Shown: positions 18,513 through 27,282 of the stretch, piece by piece
Layout of the letters: every line of letters starts with the position of its first letter
How positions within the stretch are numbered: position 1 is the first letter of the stretch
Origin: Gracilibacillus salinarum
GTDB taxonomy: Bacteria; Bacillota; Bacilli; Bacillales; Amphibacillaceae
Direction of reading: 5' to 3'
NCBI RefSeq assembly: GCF_022919575.1
Contig: NZ_CP095071.1
Span: 3,234,001 to 3,298,000 of the forward strand
Length of the DNA: 64,000 bases
Made by a program: the position numbers and the translations under genes
Notes under the pieces: model-generated
The model's database searches: none
The model's input: the letters and a program-made list of their open reading frames with translations, nothing else
What the model was told of the DNA's origin: nothing

Positions 18513-19186
18513 ATAGTAACATTCTAATAGCTGAAAATAACGAAAAACGAAAATTGCTAGATGATGACAATAAGAAATTGTACGAGGATATGCTCCTGTA
18601 CATTCGTTTATCATATGGAAAATCACAGCAAGAATCAGAAGAAATTTTAATGGAATTGTTAGACCATTTATTAATTCTGCAACGAGAAGGTAAAGATACT
18701 GCGGAGCTGTTTGGAGAGGATCCGAAACGGTATGCTGATCAAATTATTGAAGAATTACCAAAAACATTGACTAAAAAAAGAATGATGTTAATTTTTATGG
18801 GTCTGTTTTATTTTCTTGGTGTCAGTACTTTTTTTAATGGATTCTTTCACTCCATTTTGTATTATGGATTTGGGAAATTAGAAGGAAGCGAAACCTATTA
18901 CTTAGGTACATTAACCGTAATTTCGCTCGTTTCTATCGGTATCGTTTTTGTCGTCGTTTATTATGTTATCCGTTATTTAAAATGGGTCTGTTTTAAACGT
19001 ATAAATAAAGTAGTGGACTTCGGTCTGACCGCTGTTTTGTTTGGTATTATCCCCTTCAGTACTTTCCTTGCTTTGTTTTATTTGGTGCCAGACATGGGGA
19101 CAACGATCACAGTGCCCGTATACAGTTTGATGATTATCGGTGGTATCTTTTTTGCTTTAGGTACGCTTTTGTTTAAGAAGAGCTGA
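18509..19186 (+). CDS. DUF1129-family membrane protein, partner of PadR
   Basis: A 225-aa protein with an N-terminal soluble HAAS-like helical region (residues 1-85; DMLLYIRLSYGKSQQESEEILMELLDHLL then the FGEDPKRYADQIIEELP segment) and four predicted membrane helices from about residue 92 onwards. PadR genes are often followed by such proteins, thought to act in signalling at the membrane. The exact role is unknown. Confidence 0.75.
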   Translation: MNSNILIAENNEKRKLLDDDNKKLYEDMLLYIRLSYGKSQQESEEILMELLDHLLILQREGKDTAELFGEDPKRYADQIIEELPKTLTKKRMMLIFMGLFYFLGVSTFFNGFFHSILYYGFGKLEGSETYYLGTLTVISLVSIGIVFVVVYYVIRYLKWVCFKRINKVVDFGLTAVLFGIIPFSTFLALFYLVPDMGTTITVPVYSLMIIGGIFFALGTLLFKKS

Positions 19187-19285
19187 GTACTAACCTCGAG
19201 CAAGGCTTCTTCTACACACCGTTAATCTATTATCTCTGTCCATATTTTCCAGGCGCTCCGCTTCTAAGATTAAGAAATAAAAGGG

Positions 19286-19650
19286 TAGGTTCTTATAATA
19301 CGGATTATGTGAAGTGAAATTTCAGATATGATATTTTTGATATGTTTTGAGTGCGTAGCAATGCTTTGGAAATATGCTCTGCGTGCTGTGGGGGCGGGTT
19401 CAGCTTCCTCGGAAAGATAATATCTTTCCTGCGCTCTAGTGAAGTGCTACAACGTTAGAAATAGCTAAAAGCAGCAGTGCTATGCATAAGGTAATTTAAG
19501 AATGAAACTGCAACAAATGGGACATGAGGATAAAAAATCAAAATGTTAACTCATGTCTCCTTTGTAGATCTAACCCATAGGTATTATAGGTAGTTGTATT
19601 CATACTTTCGTTAGTTAGGACCGGGCACTGTTTAGCCGATTTTTCTTATT
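19286..19650 (+). repeat. Degenerate, shortened 590-bp element (copy G, R-first)
   Basis: CTTATAATACGGATTATG opens the copy and CATAGGTATTATAGG closes its body (about 19576-19590). Between them only a shortened R-side sequence remains (GCAATGCTTTGGAAATATGC...). The right shell GGACCGGGCACTG...GATTTTTCTT is intact. The rest of 19187-19767 holds no gene. Confidence 0.7.
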
Positions 19651-19767
19651 TGTAACTGAAAATCATGAAAATGGGCTGTCTATCTAATTAAGAATACTTA
19701 TAACGTAACCCGAATATGGCGACAATGTAATAGGTAGTATCATTTGTCATCCGGGGAGTGCTAAATC

Positions 19768-20862
19768 GTGAACAAAATCTCAAATATTCAATTATTTGCA
19801 CTGATCGTAGCGTTTGAGGTTGGCAGTACAACATTGTTTGCTGTAGGTATCGGCGCAAAACAAGATGCGTGGTTAGTCATCCTGATAGCTTATGCTATTA
19901 GTTTTCTTTTGGTATGGGTCTATACAGAATTTCCAAAATACTATGCGTTTGAAAATTTTTCTGAAATATTAAATGACGTCCTAGGTAACATAATGGCCAA
20001 GCCGTTATTGCTTCTATTTGGTTTATATTTCTTTAATCAGGCAAATCATAATTTTTATGAGTTCGGAGCACTTATCAAACTGACAGCACTTCCTAAAACG
20101 CCGATTATAGTAATATTTTATTTATATATATTCGTCATTATGTATATTTTATGTTTAGGTGTAGAGGTGTTTGTGAGAACAGTTGAAATTCTATTTCCTT
20201 ATTTACTATTGTTTTTAATTATGGTCTTTGTATTTAATTTGTTTTCGGCAGAATTCGATTTTTCGAATGTAGAACCAATATTAGGTGAAGGGATACAGCC
20301 AGTATTAAAAGAATTGCCGATTGTTGTTGCTTTTCCATTCGGAGAAATGGTTGTATTTCTAATGTTGTGGCATTTGATTGAAAAAAAAGAAAAAATCCGG
20401 AAAACAACGTATATAGCTGTAGCAACTTCAACCATCTTATTATTAACATCAACAATTGTAATCATTTGTATATTGGGCGCAGATCTAGCAAAAGTTACGC
20501 AAATTCCTTTATTAGAAACTTTATTATCCATAAAAGTAGCAATGATTATAACAAACCTGGACAGTATCGGCGTTTTTATCTTGTTTATCGGAGGGTTTTA
20601 CAAAACGGCTACGCATTTTTTAGCATACTCCCTTGCTATAACCTGGCTGTTTAAGAAGAAGAATCCAAAACTTGTAATTATCATTAGTGGTTTGATATTT
20701 CCGATATATACCAGAATTCACTTTAATAGTCTGGATGATCAAAGGTGGAAAGGAATGGAAGGGGGAGGATATGTTATTTTGATTTATGCAGTACTTCCAC
20801 TCCTCATCTTACTCATTGCTGTACTGAAGAAAAAAATATTGCAACGAAAGGGTGAGAATTAA
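19768..20862 (+). CDS. Spore germination protein, GerAB family (B subunit)
   Basis: A 364-aa integral membrane protein of the amino acid permease-like GerAB family, with about ten hydrophobic helices and the family start KISNIQLFALIVAFEVGSTTLFAVG. In germinant receptors the B subunit recognises the germinant within the spore inner membrane. GTG start with GGGGAG upstream. It stands on the strand opposite its A and C partners and is followed at once by a 42-codon membrane peptide gene. Confidence 0.9.
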   Translation: MNKISNIQLFALIVAFEVGSTTLFAVGIGAKQDAWLVILIAYAISFLLVWVYTEFPKYYAFENFSEILNDVLGNIMAKPLLLLFGLYFFNQANHNFYEFGALIKLTALPKTPIIVIFYLYIFVIMYILCLGVEVFVRTVEILFPYLLLFLIMVFVFNLFSAEFDFSNVEPILGEGIQPVLKELPIVVAFPFGEMVVFLMLWHLIEKKEKIRKTTYIAVATSTILLLTSTIVIICILGADLAKVTQIPLLETLLSIKVAMIITNLDSIGVFILFIGGFYKTATHFLAYSLAITWLFKKKNPKLVIIISGLIFPIYTRIHFNSLDDQRWKGMEGGGYVILIYAVLPLLILLIAVLKKKILQRKGEN

Positions 20863-20990
20863 TGTTTGATTTTTCTGTATTAAGAGCCGATCCTTTATTA
20901 GCTATAATAGCTATAGGTGGTGGGATTTATTTTTTTATTTTGTTGTTAGTGATTATTTTTTACTTCATTCGATTCTTAATAAAAAAATAG
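20862..20990 (+). CDS. 42-aa single-helix membrane peptide, candidate receptor D-type subunit
   Basis: Starts ATG 20862, overlapping the last base of the gerAB stop, with a good AAAGGGTGA site. The peptide has a short N-terminal part (MFDFSVLRADPLLA), then one long hydrophobic helix and the cationic end RFLIKK. Many germinant-receptor operons carry a small D subunit, usually two-helix and longer; this position suggests a related role, but I do not recognise the sequence itself. Confidence 0.6.
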   Translation: MFDFSVLRADPLLAIIAIGGGIYFFILLLVIIFYFIRFLIKK

Positions 20991-20995
20991 GTCAG

Positions 20996-22168
20996 TTATT
21001 CCTTTGCTTCCAATGAACCTTGAAGTAAACCTGTATTTTTTATATCCACAGTGAGATTTACTTCATATGGAATGTTTGAAAACGTATCTGGCCAGTTATC
21101 CTTCACTGTATTCCAAACTTTTGGGTCTGTTTTATATAGTGTTTCGCCAAAGCCAAAAATGTCGGTTTGGAAATCTTTTTGCGCTTTGTCAATTAAAGCA
21201 TGGACTTGGTTTGTTAAAAACTCCTCAGATTTTTTTTCCACTTTTTTTAAATATTCATGGTATTGTTTTCTGCTTTTAAAGTTGTAGGATAATTGATCTC
21301 CTGATATCTCTACAATGTGACGAATCGTGATATCAAAGGATTCTAGACGGTCATTATTAAGACTTGGTTTGATTTTCGAACGGCTATCATTCATCAGTAA
21401 TGTAACATATTCAGCATTATCTTCATTATGCAGTGGTATCGAAATGGCTCCTCTCGTTTTAATTTCATCGTCTGCTTGGATCCAATTATATACTGCAGTT
21501 TCTCCTTCATTGATAAAGCCTATTAAAGCATCTTTCTTAAAGACCGCTCCACCCTCAAGAACTGTCTTTTCCCCTAACTTCTCATCTTTTTCCGTAAAGA
21601 TTGATCCAACTACAGGATTGGTACCTGCCTGAAGTGCTTCCTTAAAAAAACTAAGCAACGTGGTACTTATGGCATAATAATTAGAAGTATGGAACTGGCC
21701 GTTTAGAAAATTTGCCGGAACACGTGAAATACCGTGCTCTCTATTCTCTAGTATCGATCTAGCTTCTTGTTCTTTCGTTATAGCAAGCCAGGCATGAGAT
21801 CGAATTTCCTTTCTGCGATGAAAGGTTTCGACAATAGGAAGTAATCCTTCTTCTGCTACTTTGTCACTAATAATAACTAATTTATTGTGATCGTAAAAAC
21901 CATTACGGTCAATGACACGATTAGCCTTTCGCATTAGCTGTGCTAAATTTTCGCCAGTTACGGAGACCATTAAAAAAGGCTCGTCGGGTGTCGGGGTTTG
22001 GGTGCTCTGTGCAGCAGGTCGTAAAAATTGTAAGGTAAGAATATATTCTTTATTATTATCAGCTTTATCAATAGCAATAGCACCGACAATTCCAATATCT
22101 GTTAATTCTTGTCGATCCCAACATCCCACTAACAAGAAAAGTGCTAATAATATGATAGTTTTTTTCAA
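20996..22168 (-). CDS. Spore germination lipoprotein, GerAC family (C subunit)
   Basis: A 390-aa lipoprotein with signal peptide and lipobox LVGC (Cys16), then the family signature WDRQELTDIGIVGAIAIDK. It sits on the outer face of the spore inner membrane as part of a Ger receptor. It is transcribed with gerAA upstream on the minus strand and converges on the gerAB/peptide pair with about 5 bp between stop codons. Confidence 0.92.
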   Translation of the reverse strand: MKKTIILLALFLLVGCWDRQELTDIGIVGAIAIDKADNNKEYILTLQFLRPAAQSTQTPTPDEPFLMVSVTGENLAQLMRKANRVIDRNGFYDHNKLVIISDKVAEEGLLPIVETFHRRKEIRSHAWLAITKEQEARSILENREHGISRVPANFLNGQFHTSNYYAISTTLLSFFKEALQAGTNPVVGSIFTEKDEKLGEKTVLEGGAVFKKDALIGFINEGETAVYNWIQADDEIKTRGAISIPLHNEDNAEYVTLLMNDSRSKIKPSLNNDRLESFDITIRHIVEISGDQLSYNFKSRKQYHEYLKKVEKKSEEFLTNQVHALIDKAQKDFQTDIFGFGETLYKTDPKVWNTVKDNWPDTFSNIPYEVNLTVDIKNTGLLQGSLEAKE

Positions 22169-22218
22169 AATTGTCAGTCCTTCTTGTTGATTTTAGGAGG
22201 TATGAGTTTCCAAGCAGA

Positions 22219-23763
22219 TTATTGTCGTTTAGACCTTTTCCAAGTTATAGTTCGAGGTCTGAATTTTAAAGACCTTAATGGCATCCTGATAAAGGAGTCT
22301 TTCCATTCGCTGAAAAATATTGGTCCAAACGGTGCCAAAAAAGGAGAACCAAATGAACGTAATGAACATAGATGACCAATAACCACAAGGAGTCCCATTA
22401 ATAAACCATAAAAACCTAGTGTTCCTGCTAGTACAAGTAGAAAGAATCTAATAATGATAATCGCATCGTTTATAGCGGAAACAACAAACCCGGTGATAGC
22501 TGTAAGTGCTACAACAATAACCATTGGGGCGCTTATAAGTCCTGCCTGAACCGTCGCTTCGCCAATTACCAATGCACCGACAATGCTGATAGCTGAACCG
22601 ATTGGCCGAGGCATTCGCACCCCTGCTTCTCTTAATATTTCAAATATAACAATCATCATAATCGCTTCTAAGAAGACGGGGAATGGAACCTTTTCCTCAG
22701 CAGCGGCCATTGTTACAAGTAAAAAAGCAGGTACCATTTCATGATGGTAGGTGGCAATGGCAACAAAGAATGCCGGTGTAATTAAGGTTAAAAAAAATGC
22801 CCCAAGTCTAAATAAACGCATGACCGACACTAGAAAAGGGCGTGAATAATAGTCTTCGGGAACCTGAAATACTTCAATCAGTAAATGAGGAACAGTTAAA
22901 ACGAAAGGTGTTCCATTACAAAATATTGCAACTCGGCCTTCTAATATTTTTCCAGCAACTTTATCTGATTTCTCACTATTTCCAATTGTGGGGAAAATAG
23001 AGTATGGATGATCTTCAATAAATTGCTCGATATATCCAGATTCCAATATAGTGTCTGTATCAATTTCGTTTAATCTTTTTTTTACTTCTTCTACTACCTT
23101 AGGATTAGCAATTCCTGAAATATATCCGATTCTGATCTTTGTTTGCGTTTGTTTCCCTATTGTCATTTCTTCAAAGGTTAAATTAGGATTATTTATTTTT
23201 CTTCTGATTAATGAAGTATTAACATTTAATACTTCATTAAATCCTTCTCTAGATCCCCTTACTGTTGATTCAGTATCAGGTTCTTCAACTTTTCTTGCTG
23301 CAAAACCTTCTGTTGAAATTAGTAGAGCAGCATTTTCTCCATTGATGAATAAGGCAGTTTTTCCTGATAATATACCACTGATTGCATTGTCGAGACTCGC
23401 AACTTCTGTCACGCTTGTTGAGGTTAGGATTTGATTTTTGATGTGCGGATAGATCGCATCAGATGTCATTTGATCTATTCTTTCTGATGAACTGGCACTC
23501 AATAAAGGTTCTAAAATAAAAGAATTAATGTCATCTTTATTAACTAACCCTTCTGTATAACAAATCAAACAATGAATTGGGTTCTGATCACCGATAGCAA
23601 ACTCTCGGTATTTAATATCTATACTGTTAAATAACAGTTTATTTAATTCTGCTTTATTCTCATTTGTTTTGTTTTTGATAGGAGAACCATTTTTATTTTG
23701 ATTATTTCTATTAGAAGCGTCATTTCTTTTTTGACGAAAAGCTTGGCGAACTCTATTTAGCAT
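22219..23763 (-). CDS. Spore germination protein, GerAA family (A subunit)
   Basis: A 514-aa protein with a soluble N-terminal domain (residues 1-about 290, beginning basic and Asn-rich) and a C-terminal block of about five membrane helices containing the conserved MPRPIGSAISIVGALVIGEA. It forms the Ger receptor channel/scaffold with B and C subunits. GGGG precedes the start. The C-terminal end is basic (RPRTITWKRSKRQ). About 50 bp separate it from gerAC. Confidence 0.93.
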   Translation of the reverse strand: MLNRVRQAFRQKRNDASNRNNQNKNGSPIKNKTNENKAELNKLLFNSIDIKYREFAIGDQNPIHCLICYTEGLVNKDDINSFILEPLLSASSSERIDQMTSDAIYPHIKNQILTSTSVTEVASLDNAISGILSGKTALFINGENAALLISTEGFAARKVEEPDTESTVRGSREGFNEVLNVNTSLIRRKINNPNLTFEEMTIGKQTQTKIRIGYISGIANPKVVEEVKKRLNEIDTDTILESGYIEQFIEDHPYSIFPTIGNSEKSDKVAGKILEGRVAIFCNGTPFVLTVPHLLIEVFQVPEDYYSRPFLVSVMRLFRLGAFFLTLITPAFFVAIATYHHEMVPAFLLVTMAAAEEKVPFPVFLEAIMMIVIFEILREAGVRMPRPIGSAISIVGALVIGEATVQAGLISAPMVIVVALTAITGFVVSAINDAIIIIRFFLLVLAGTLGFYGLLMGLLVVIGHLCSLRSFGSPFLAPFGPIFFSEWKDSFIRMPLRSLKFRPRTITWKRSKRQ

Positions 23764-23890
23764 TCATAATACCCCGTTTACAAAACTTTTTATTTTAGAG
23801 TTTGTAAAAATGACAATAACATACACCAAAGATAATAATTTCATTCGCAATTTCACTAAATAAGCATTTTAATTAATATCAATTTTATCC

Positions 23891-23942
23891 TTGACGTTTT
23901 TTTGAATTGCCTATATACTACAAAGCGTAATGATTACGATTT
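23891..23942 (+). promoter_or_regulatory. zinT promoter with overlapping Zur box
   Basis: TTGACG (23891-23896), a 17-bp spacer and TATACT (23914-23919). Immediately downstream lies CGTAATGATTACG (23926-23938), flanked by A- and T-rich arms, a near-perfect zinc-uptake regulator (Zur) operator. Repression in zinc-replete cells is expected. Confidence 0.88.
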
Positions 23943-23958
23943 AAAAAAGGGAGTCTTT

Positions 23959-24729
23959 ATGATGAATGTTAGTTTTTCGAAGGGGCTAGCGCTATTTTTG
24001 CTTAGTTCAATACTACTTATTGCGGGTTGTCAATCTTCTGAAGGATCGGAGGATGAGGCTGCCGCAAGTGAAACGACAGTTGCAACGGATGCGGAGAGTT
24101 CTTCTGACACACAAGAAGATACAACTGAAAATGCGGAGGAAGAGGATCATAATCATGATCATGAACATAGTCATGCGGGTGACGAAGAAACGGAAGAAAT
24201 TTATAATGGCTATTTTGAAGACAGTCAAGTCGAGGATCGTTCGCTTTCAGATTGGGAAGGGGATTGGCAGTCTGTCTATCCTTATCTAGAAGATGGTACA
24301 CTGGATGAGGTATTCACCTATAAAGCAGAGCATGAGGGTGGTAAGACTGCTGAGGAATATAAGGAGTATTATAAGACAGGTTACCAAACGGATGTTGAAC
24401 GTATTGTAATTCAAGGAAATAATGTAACATTCTATAGAGATGGTGAAGAACTTACTGGAGAGTATCTGTATGATGACTATGAAATTCTAAATTATGAAGC
24501 AGGCAACAGAGGAGTTCGATATGTTTTTAAAATAAAAGAGGCAGCGGATGGACTTCCTTCCTATATACAATTTAGCGATCACAGTATATATCCGACAGAA
24601 GCTGGCCACTACCATTTATATATGGGAGACGACCGGGAAGCTTTATTCGATGAATTAAGTAACTGGCCTACATACTATCCTTCAGAGATGGATGGACACG
24701 ATATTGCTCATGAAATGATGGCACATTAA
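23959..24729 (+). CDS. zinT: ZinT/YodA-like zinc-binding lipoprotein
   Basis: About 256 aa. A signal peptide with lipobox IAGC is followed by an acidic linker with a His cluster (DHNHDHEHSHAGDEE) and a ZinT domain (about residues 75-256: SDWEGDWQSVYPYLEDGTLD, then the metal-site strand GHYHLYMGDD and the C-terminal WPTYYPSEM). It delivers zinc to ZnuA-type binding proteins. GGGAG at 23950-23954 supports ATG 23959. The Zur box puts it in the zinc-starvation response with the next two loci. Confidence 0.9.
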   Translation: MMNVSFSKGLALFLLSSILLIAGCQSSEGSEDEAAASETTVATDAESSSDTQEDTTENAEEEDHNHDHEHSHAGDEETEEIYNGYFEDSQVEDRSLSDWEGDWQSVYPYLEDGTLDEVFTYKAEHEGGKTAEEYKEYYKTGYQTDVERIVIQGNNVTFYRDGEELTGEYLYDDYEILNYEAGNRGVRYVFKIKEAADGLPSYIQFSDHSIYPTEAGHYHLYMGDDREALFDELSNWPTYYPSEMDGHDIAHEMMAH

Positions 24730-24793
24730 AGAGGGTACATTCAAAACCATGATATAATAGTTCTACTTTATTAATGAAATATTTTTTTAAACA

Positions 24794-24816
24794 ATAGATC
24801 GTAATCATTACTATTT
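24794..24816 (+). promoter_or_regulatory. Second Zur box, before the S14 remnant
   Basis: CGTAATCATTAC (24800-24811) in an A/T-rich frame is a one-mismatch Zur operator, 60 bp before the decayed ribosomal S14 start. Confidence 0.75.
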
Positions 24817-24870
24817 ACGCGGAGTTGTTTGATAGTCTTGGATAATTAGAAGAAAAGGAGCGTGCGTTGA

Positions 24871-25113
24871 ATGGCGAAGAAGTCTAAAGTTGTAACAAGC
24901 GCCAGGAAATGGTGGAGCGATATGAAGCTTTAAGAAAAGAATTAACAGCAAAAGGTGATGATGAAGCACTTCATAAATTGCCGTGGGATCTTCACCGATC
25001 CGCTTAAACAATCGTAGTACCAGGTCAGGGGATGTTCCAAATGACACGTATTGCTTTAAGAGAGTTTGCCCATAAAGGGACAACTGCTTTTAGTTAAGAA
25101 ATTCAGCTGGTAA
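24871..25113 (+). pseudogene. rpsN2: Decayed zinc-independent ribosomal protein S14 paralogue
   Basis: Begins MAKKSKVV as C-minus S14, then shifts frame: KRQEMVERYEALRKELTAK and DEALHKLP are in a second frame, the RLxNR centre is broken, MTRIALREFAHKG is in another, and the family end KKFSW follows after an extra G near 25078-25080. At least three frame breaks make a product impossible. In zinc-starved bacilli this paralogue replaces the zinc-binding S14. The Zur box upstream is intact, so decay may be recent. Confidence 0.85.
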
Positions 25114-25171
25114 TGCAAGGTTATTGCGTTATTAAGGTAATAATTGATAGTTGAATGGAGGAAGGGTAAGG

Positions 25172-26218
25172 ATGAGAATTTACAGTAGAATAACTATTTT
25201 ATTAAGTCTGATTGCATTGTTGTTTTTAGCGGCATGTGGCTCAGACCAAACATCAGAAGACAGTAATCAAAGTAGTAAGAGTACGAATGACAGTGAAGAA
25301 AGTACAGATAAATTACAGCTGTTCACCACACTATACCCATTGGCATATTTTGCAGAACAAATTGGTGGTGAGCATGTCCATGTAGAATCCATCTTACCAT
25401 TAGGAGCAGATGCCCATACATATGAGCCCACTTCTAAAACAATGGTAGATATTGCTGCTGCAGATGCGTTTATTTATAGTGGTCCTAATATGGAATCGTA
25501 CGGTGAAAGTATTGAGGAAGCAATTCAAGATGAAGAGGTAAAGGTACTGAAAGCTGCAAATAATATTACATTATTAGACCATTCTCATGATCATAGTGAA
25601 GAGGCACATTCCCATGAACATGAGGGAGAAGACCATACGCACAGTGAAGAGACAGAAGGAGAAGAAGGTCATGAGCACAGCCACAGCCATGGAGATAAAG
25701 ATCCTCATGTTTGGTTAGATCCGATACGTTCTATTGACCTGGCGGAGAATATTAAAAATATGTTAGTCGAATTAAAACCAAGTGCGGAAGATGAATTTGA
25801 AGCTAATTTTAGTGAGTTACAAACGCGTCTTGAGGATTTAGATAAGACTTTTCATGAGCAACTAGAAAATGCTGCAAGAAGTGAAATCCTTGTAACACAT
25901 GCAGCATATGGCTATTGGGAAGAGGCTTATGGAATTGAACAAATAGCTATTTCTGGCTTATCTCCATCTAATGAACCTTCACAGAAAAAATTGGAAGAAA
26001 TCATTGAAATAGTAGGTGATCATAATATTCACTATTTGCTATTTGAACAAAATGTAGAACCAAAAATAGCTAACATCATTCAAAAGGAAACCAATGTCGA
26101 TTCGTTAAATATTCATAATCTGTCGGTGTTAACAGAAGAAGATGTGGAGAATGATGAAGATTACTTTACCTTAATGCAAAGAAACCTCGATACGCTTCTC
26201 ACTGCATTAGCAGAATGA
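25172..26218 (+). CDS. znuA: Zinc ABC transporter substrate-binding lipoprotein, ZnuA/AdcA type
   Basis: A 348-aa protein: signal peptide with lipobox LAAC, a Ser/Glu linker, then a cluster A-I solute-binding fold. A His/Glu-rich loop of about 45 residues (about 135-180) ends in HGDKDPHVWLDP; His ligands also occur in GADAHTYEP and VTHAAYGY. GGAGGAAGG at 25158-25166 supports ATG 25172. It imports zinc with a permease and ATPase that are not encoded nearby. A third Zur box before it is not convincing. Confidence 0.9.
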   Translation: MRIYSRITILLSLIALLFLAACGSDQTSEDSNQSSKSTNDSEESTDKLQLFTTLYPLAYFAEQIGGEHVHVESILPLGADAHTYEPTSKTMVDIAAADAFIYSGPNMESYGESIEEAIQDEEVKVLKAANNITLLDHSHDHSEEAHSHEHEGEDHTHSEETEGEEGHEHSHSHGDKDPHVWLDPIRSIDLAENIKNMLVELKPSAEDEFEANFSELQTRLEDLDKTFHEQLENAARSEILVTHAAYGYWEEAYGIEQIAISGLSPSNEPSQKKLEEIIEIVGDHNIHYLLFEQNVEPKIANIIQKETNVDSLNIHNLSVLTEEDVENDEDYFTLMQRNLDTLLTALAE

Positions 26219-26352
26219 GTCAGTTAGGGCAAGAAAATGGGCGAAGATAAAAAGCTGTCCATAAAGGAGTTCTTTACAATATCACCCAAATAACTTTTGC
26301 AAGACAATGCAACAAAATAGGCTTTTTTCATACAATGTGTTGGGGTGAGAAT

Positions 26353-26787
26353 ATGCCAAGAGTAAAATACAAAAGCTCGGATATTGATCTGATGGCAAGA
26401 ATGATGAGGGCAGAAGCCGAGGGTGAAGGAAAACAAGGTATGCTGTATGTCGGAAATGTCATTGTGAACCGTGCTGTTGCAGATTGTTTAGATTTCAAGG
26501 ATGTTAGAACCATTCCACAAGTTATTTATCAAGTGCAAGGTGGCAACTATTCTTTTGAAGCGGTGCAGAAGGGGAATTTATTTTATAACAGGGCAAGAGA
26601 AGTGGAAAAAAGGTTAGCGAAGAGAAATTTGGATTTCTGGCGTGAGCATCCAGGTAAATATTCGCTATGGTATTTCAATCCATATGCTCCGTGTCCTCCG
26701 ACATGGTATGGTCAGCCATTTGCGGGACAATTTAAAAATCATTGTTATTATGAGCCGGCAGCCGGAACATGTGATAGTGTTTATTAG
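26353..26787 (+). CDS. cwlJ: Spore cortex-lytic hydrolase CwlJ
   Basis: A 144-aa cell-wall hydrolase (SleB/CwlJ catalytic family) that degrades cortex peptidoglycan during germination. The family core DLMARMMRAEAEGEGKQGM (catalytic Glu in this stretch) and LWYFNPYAPCP...WYGQPFAG...NHCYY are clear, and there is no signal peptide, as in CwlJ. GGGGTGAG precedes ATG 26353; an upstream in-frame ATG at 26335 overlaps that site. The usual partner gerQ is not adjacent. Confidence 0.92.
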   Translation: MPRVKYKSSDIDLMARMMRAEAEGEGKQGMLYVGNVIVNRAVADCLDFKDVRTIPQVIYQVQGGNYSFEAVQKGNLFYNRAREVEKRLAKRNLDFWREHPGKYSLWYFNPYAPCPPTWYGQPFAGQFKNHCYYEPAAGTCDSVY

Positions 26788-26820
26788 TAACTATATTTTT
26801 TTTCATAAGACACATTTCTG

Positions 26821-26862
26821 CAAAGAACCGGATTCCTTTCCAAAGGATCCGGTTCTTTGTTG
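26821..26862 (+). terminator. Hairpin terminator after cwlJ
   Basis: CAAAGAACCGGAT pairs with ATCCGGTTCTTTG (26847-26859), followed by TTGCT; the T-tract is weak. Confidence 0.65.
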
Positions 26863-27282
26863 CTATAATTACAATCATTTTAACAAAACTTTTATTATAA
26901 ATAGCTTTATGTTCTATGTTAATCAGTATGACAAAACAGTAGCGAAACAGTTAATCTTCGTGAAAAATAGATACATAAATACTAAAATAAGCCTATATTA
27001 CATTTTAATATATAATATTAATTGGGAAATATGTGTGGAGTATAAATCATATCAATATTTTTGCGACTAGATAGAACCTTTTTATTTGCGACAATAATCT
27101 TAAATAACATAGGTAAAAAGTTCTGCTAAAAGATATCGTAAATTTTTACTAACAAAATTCGATGTCATCTATCATTTTTCGCAATAAACAGGTATAATAG
27201 GACTAGCTATGAATCTTAGTTAAAGTTTTCCAATTTGAGATTCGCAGATCGCTTTGATAAAGAATAGGAGGACACAAATAAA
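26863..27282. other. Gene-free A/T-rich spacer before the LysM gene
   Basis: TATAAT at 27193-27198 is a likely -10 for the downstream wall hydrolase, without a good -35. TTTGCGAC occurs twice (27059-27066 and about 27086). I see no gene or structured element here. Confidence 0.5.

Noticed and set aside
25115..25140. A third Zur box before the znuA-like gene
   Set aside because: GTTATTAAGGTAAT is only loosely palindromic and lacks the CGTAAT/ATTACG half-sites seen in the other two.
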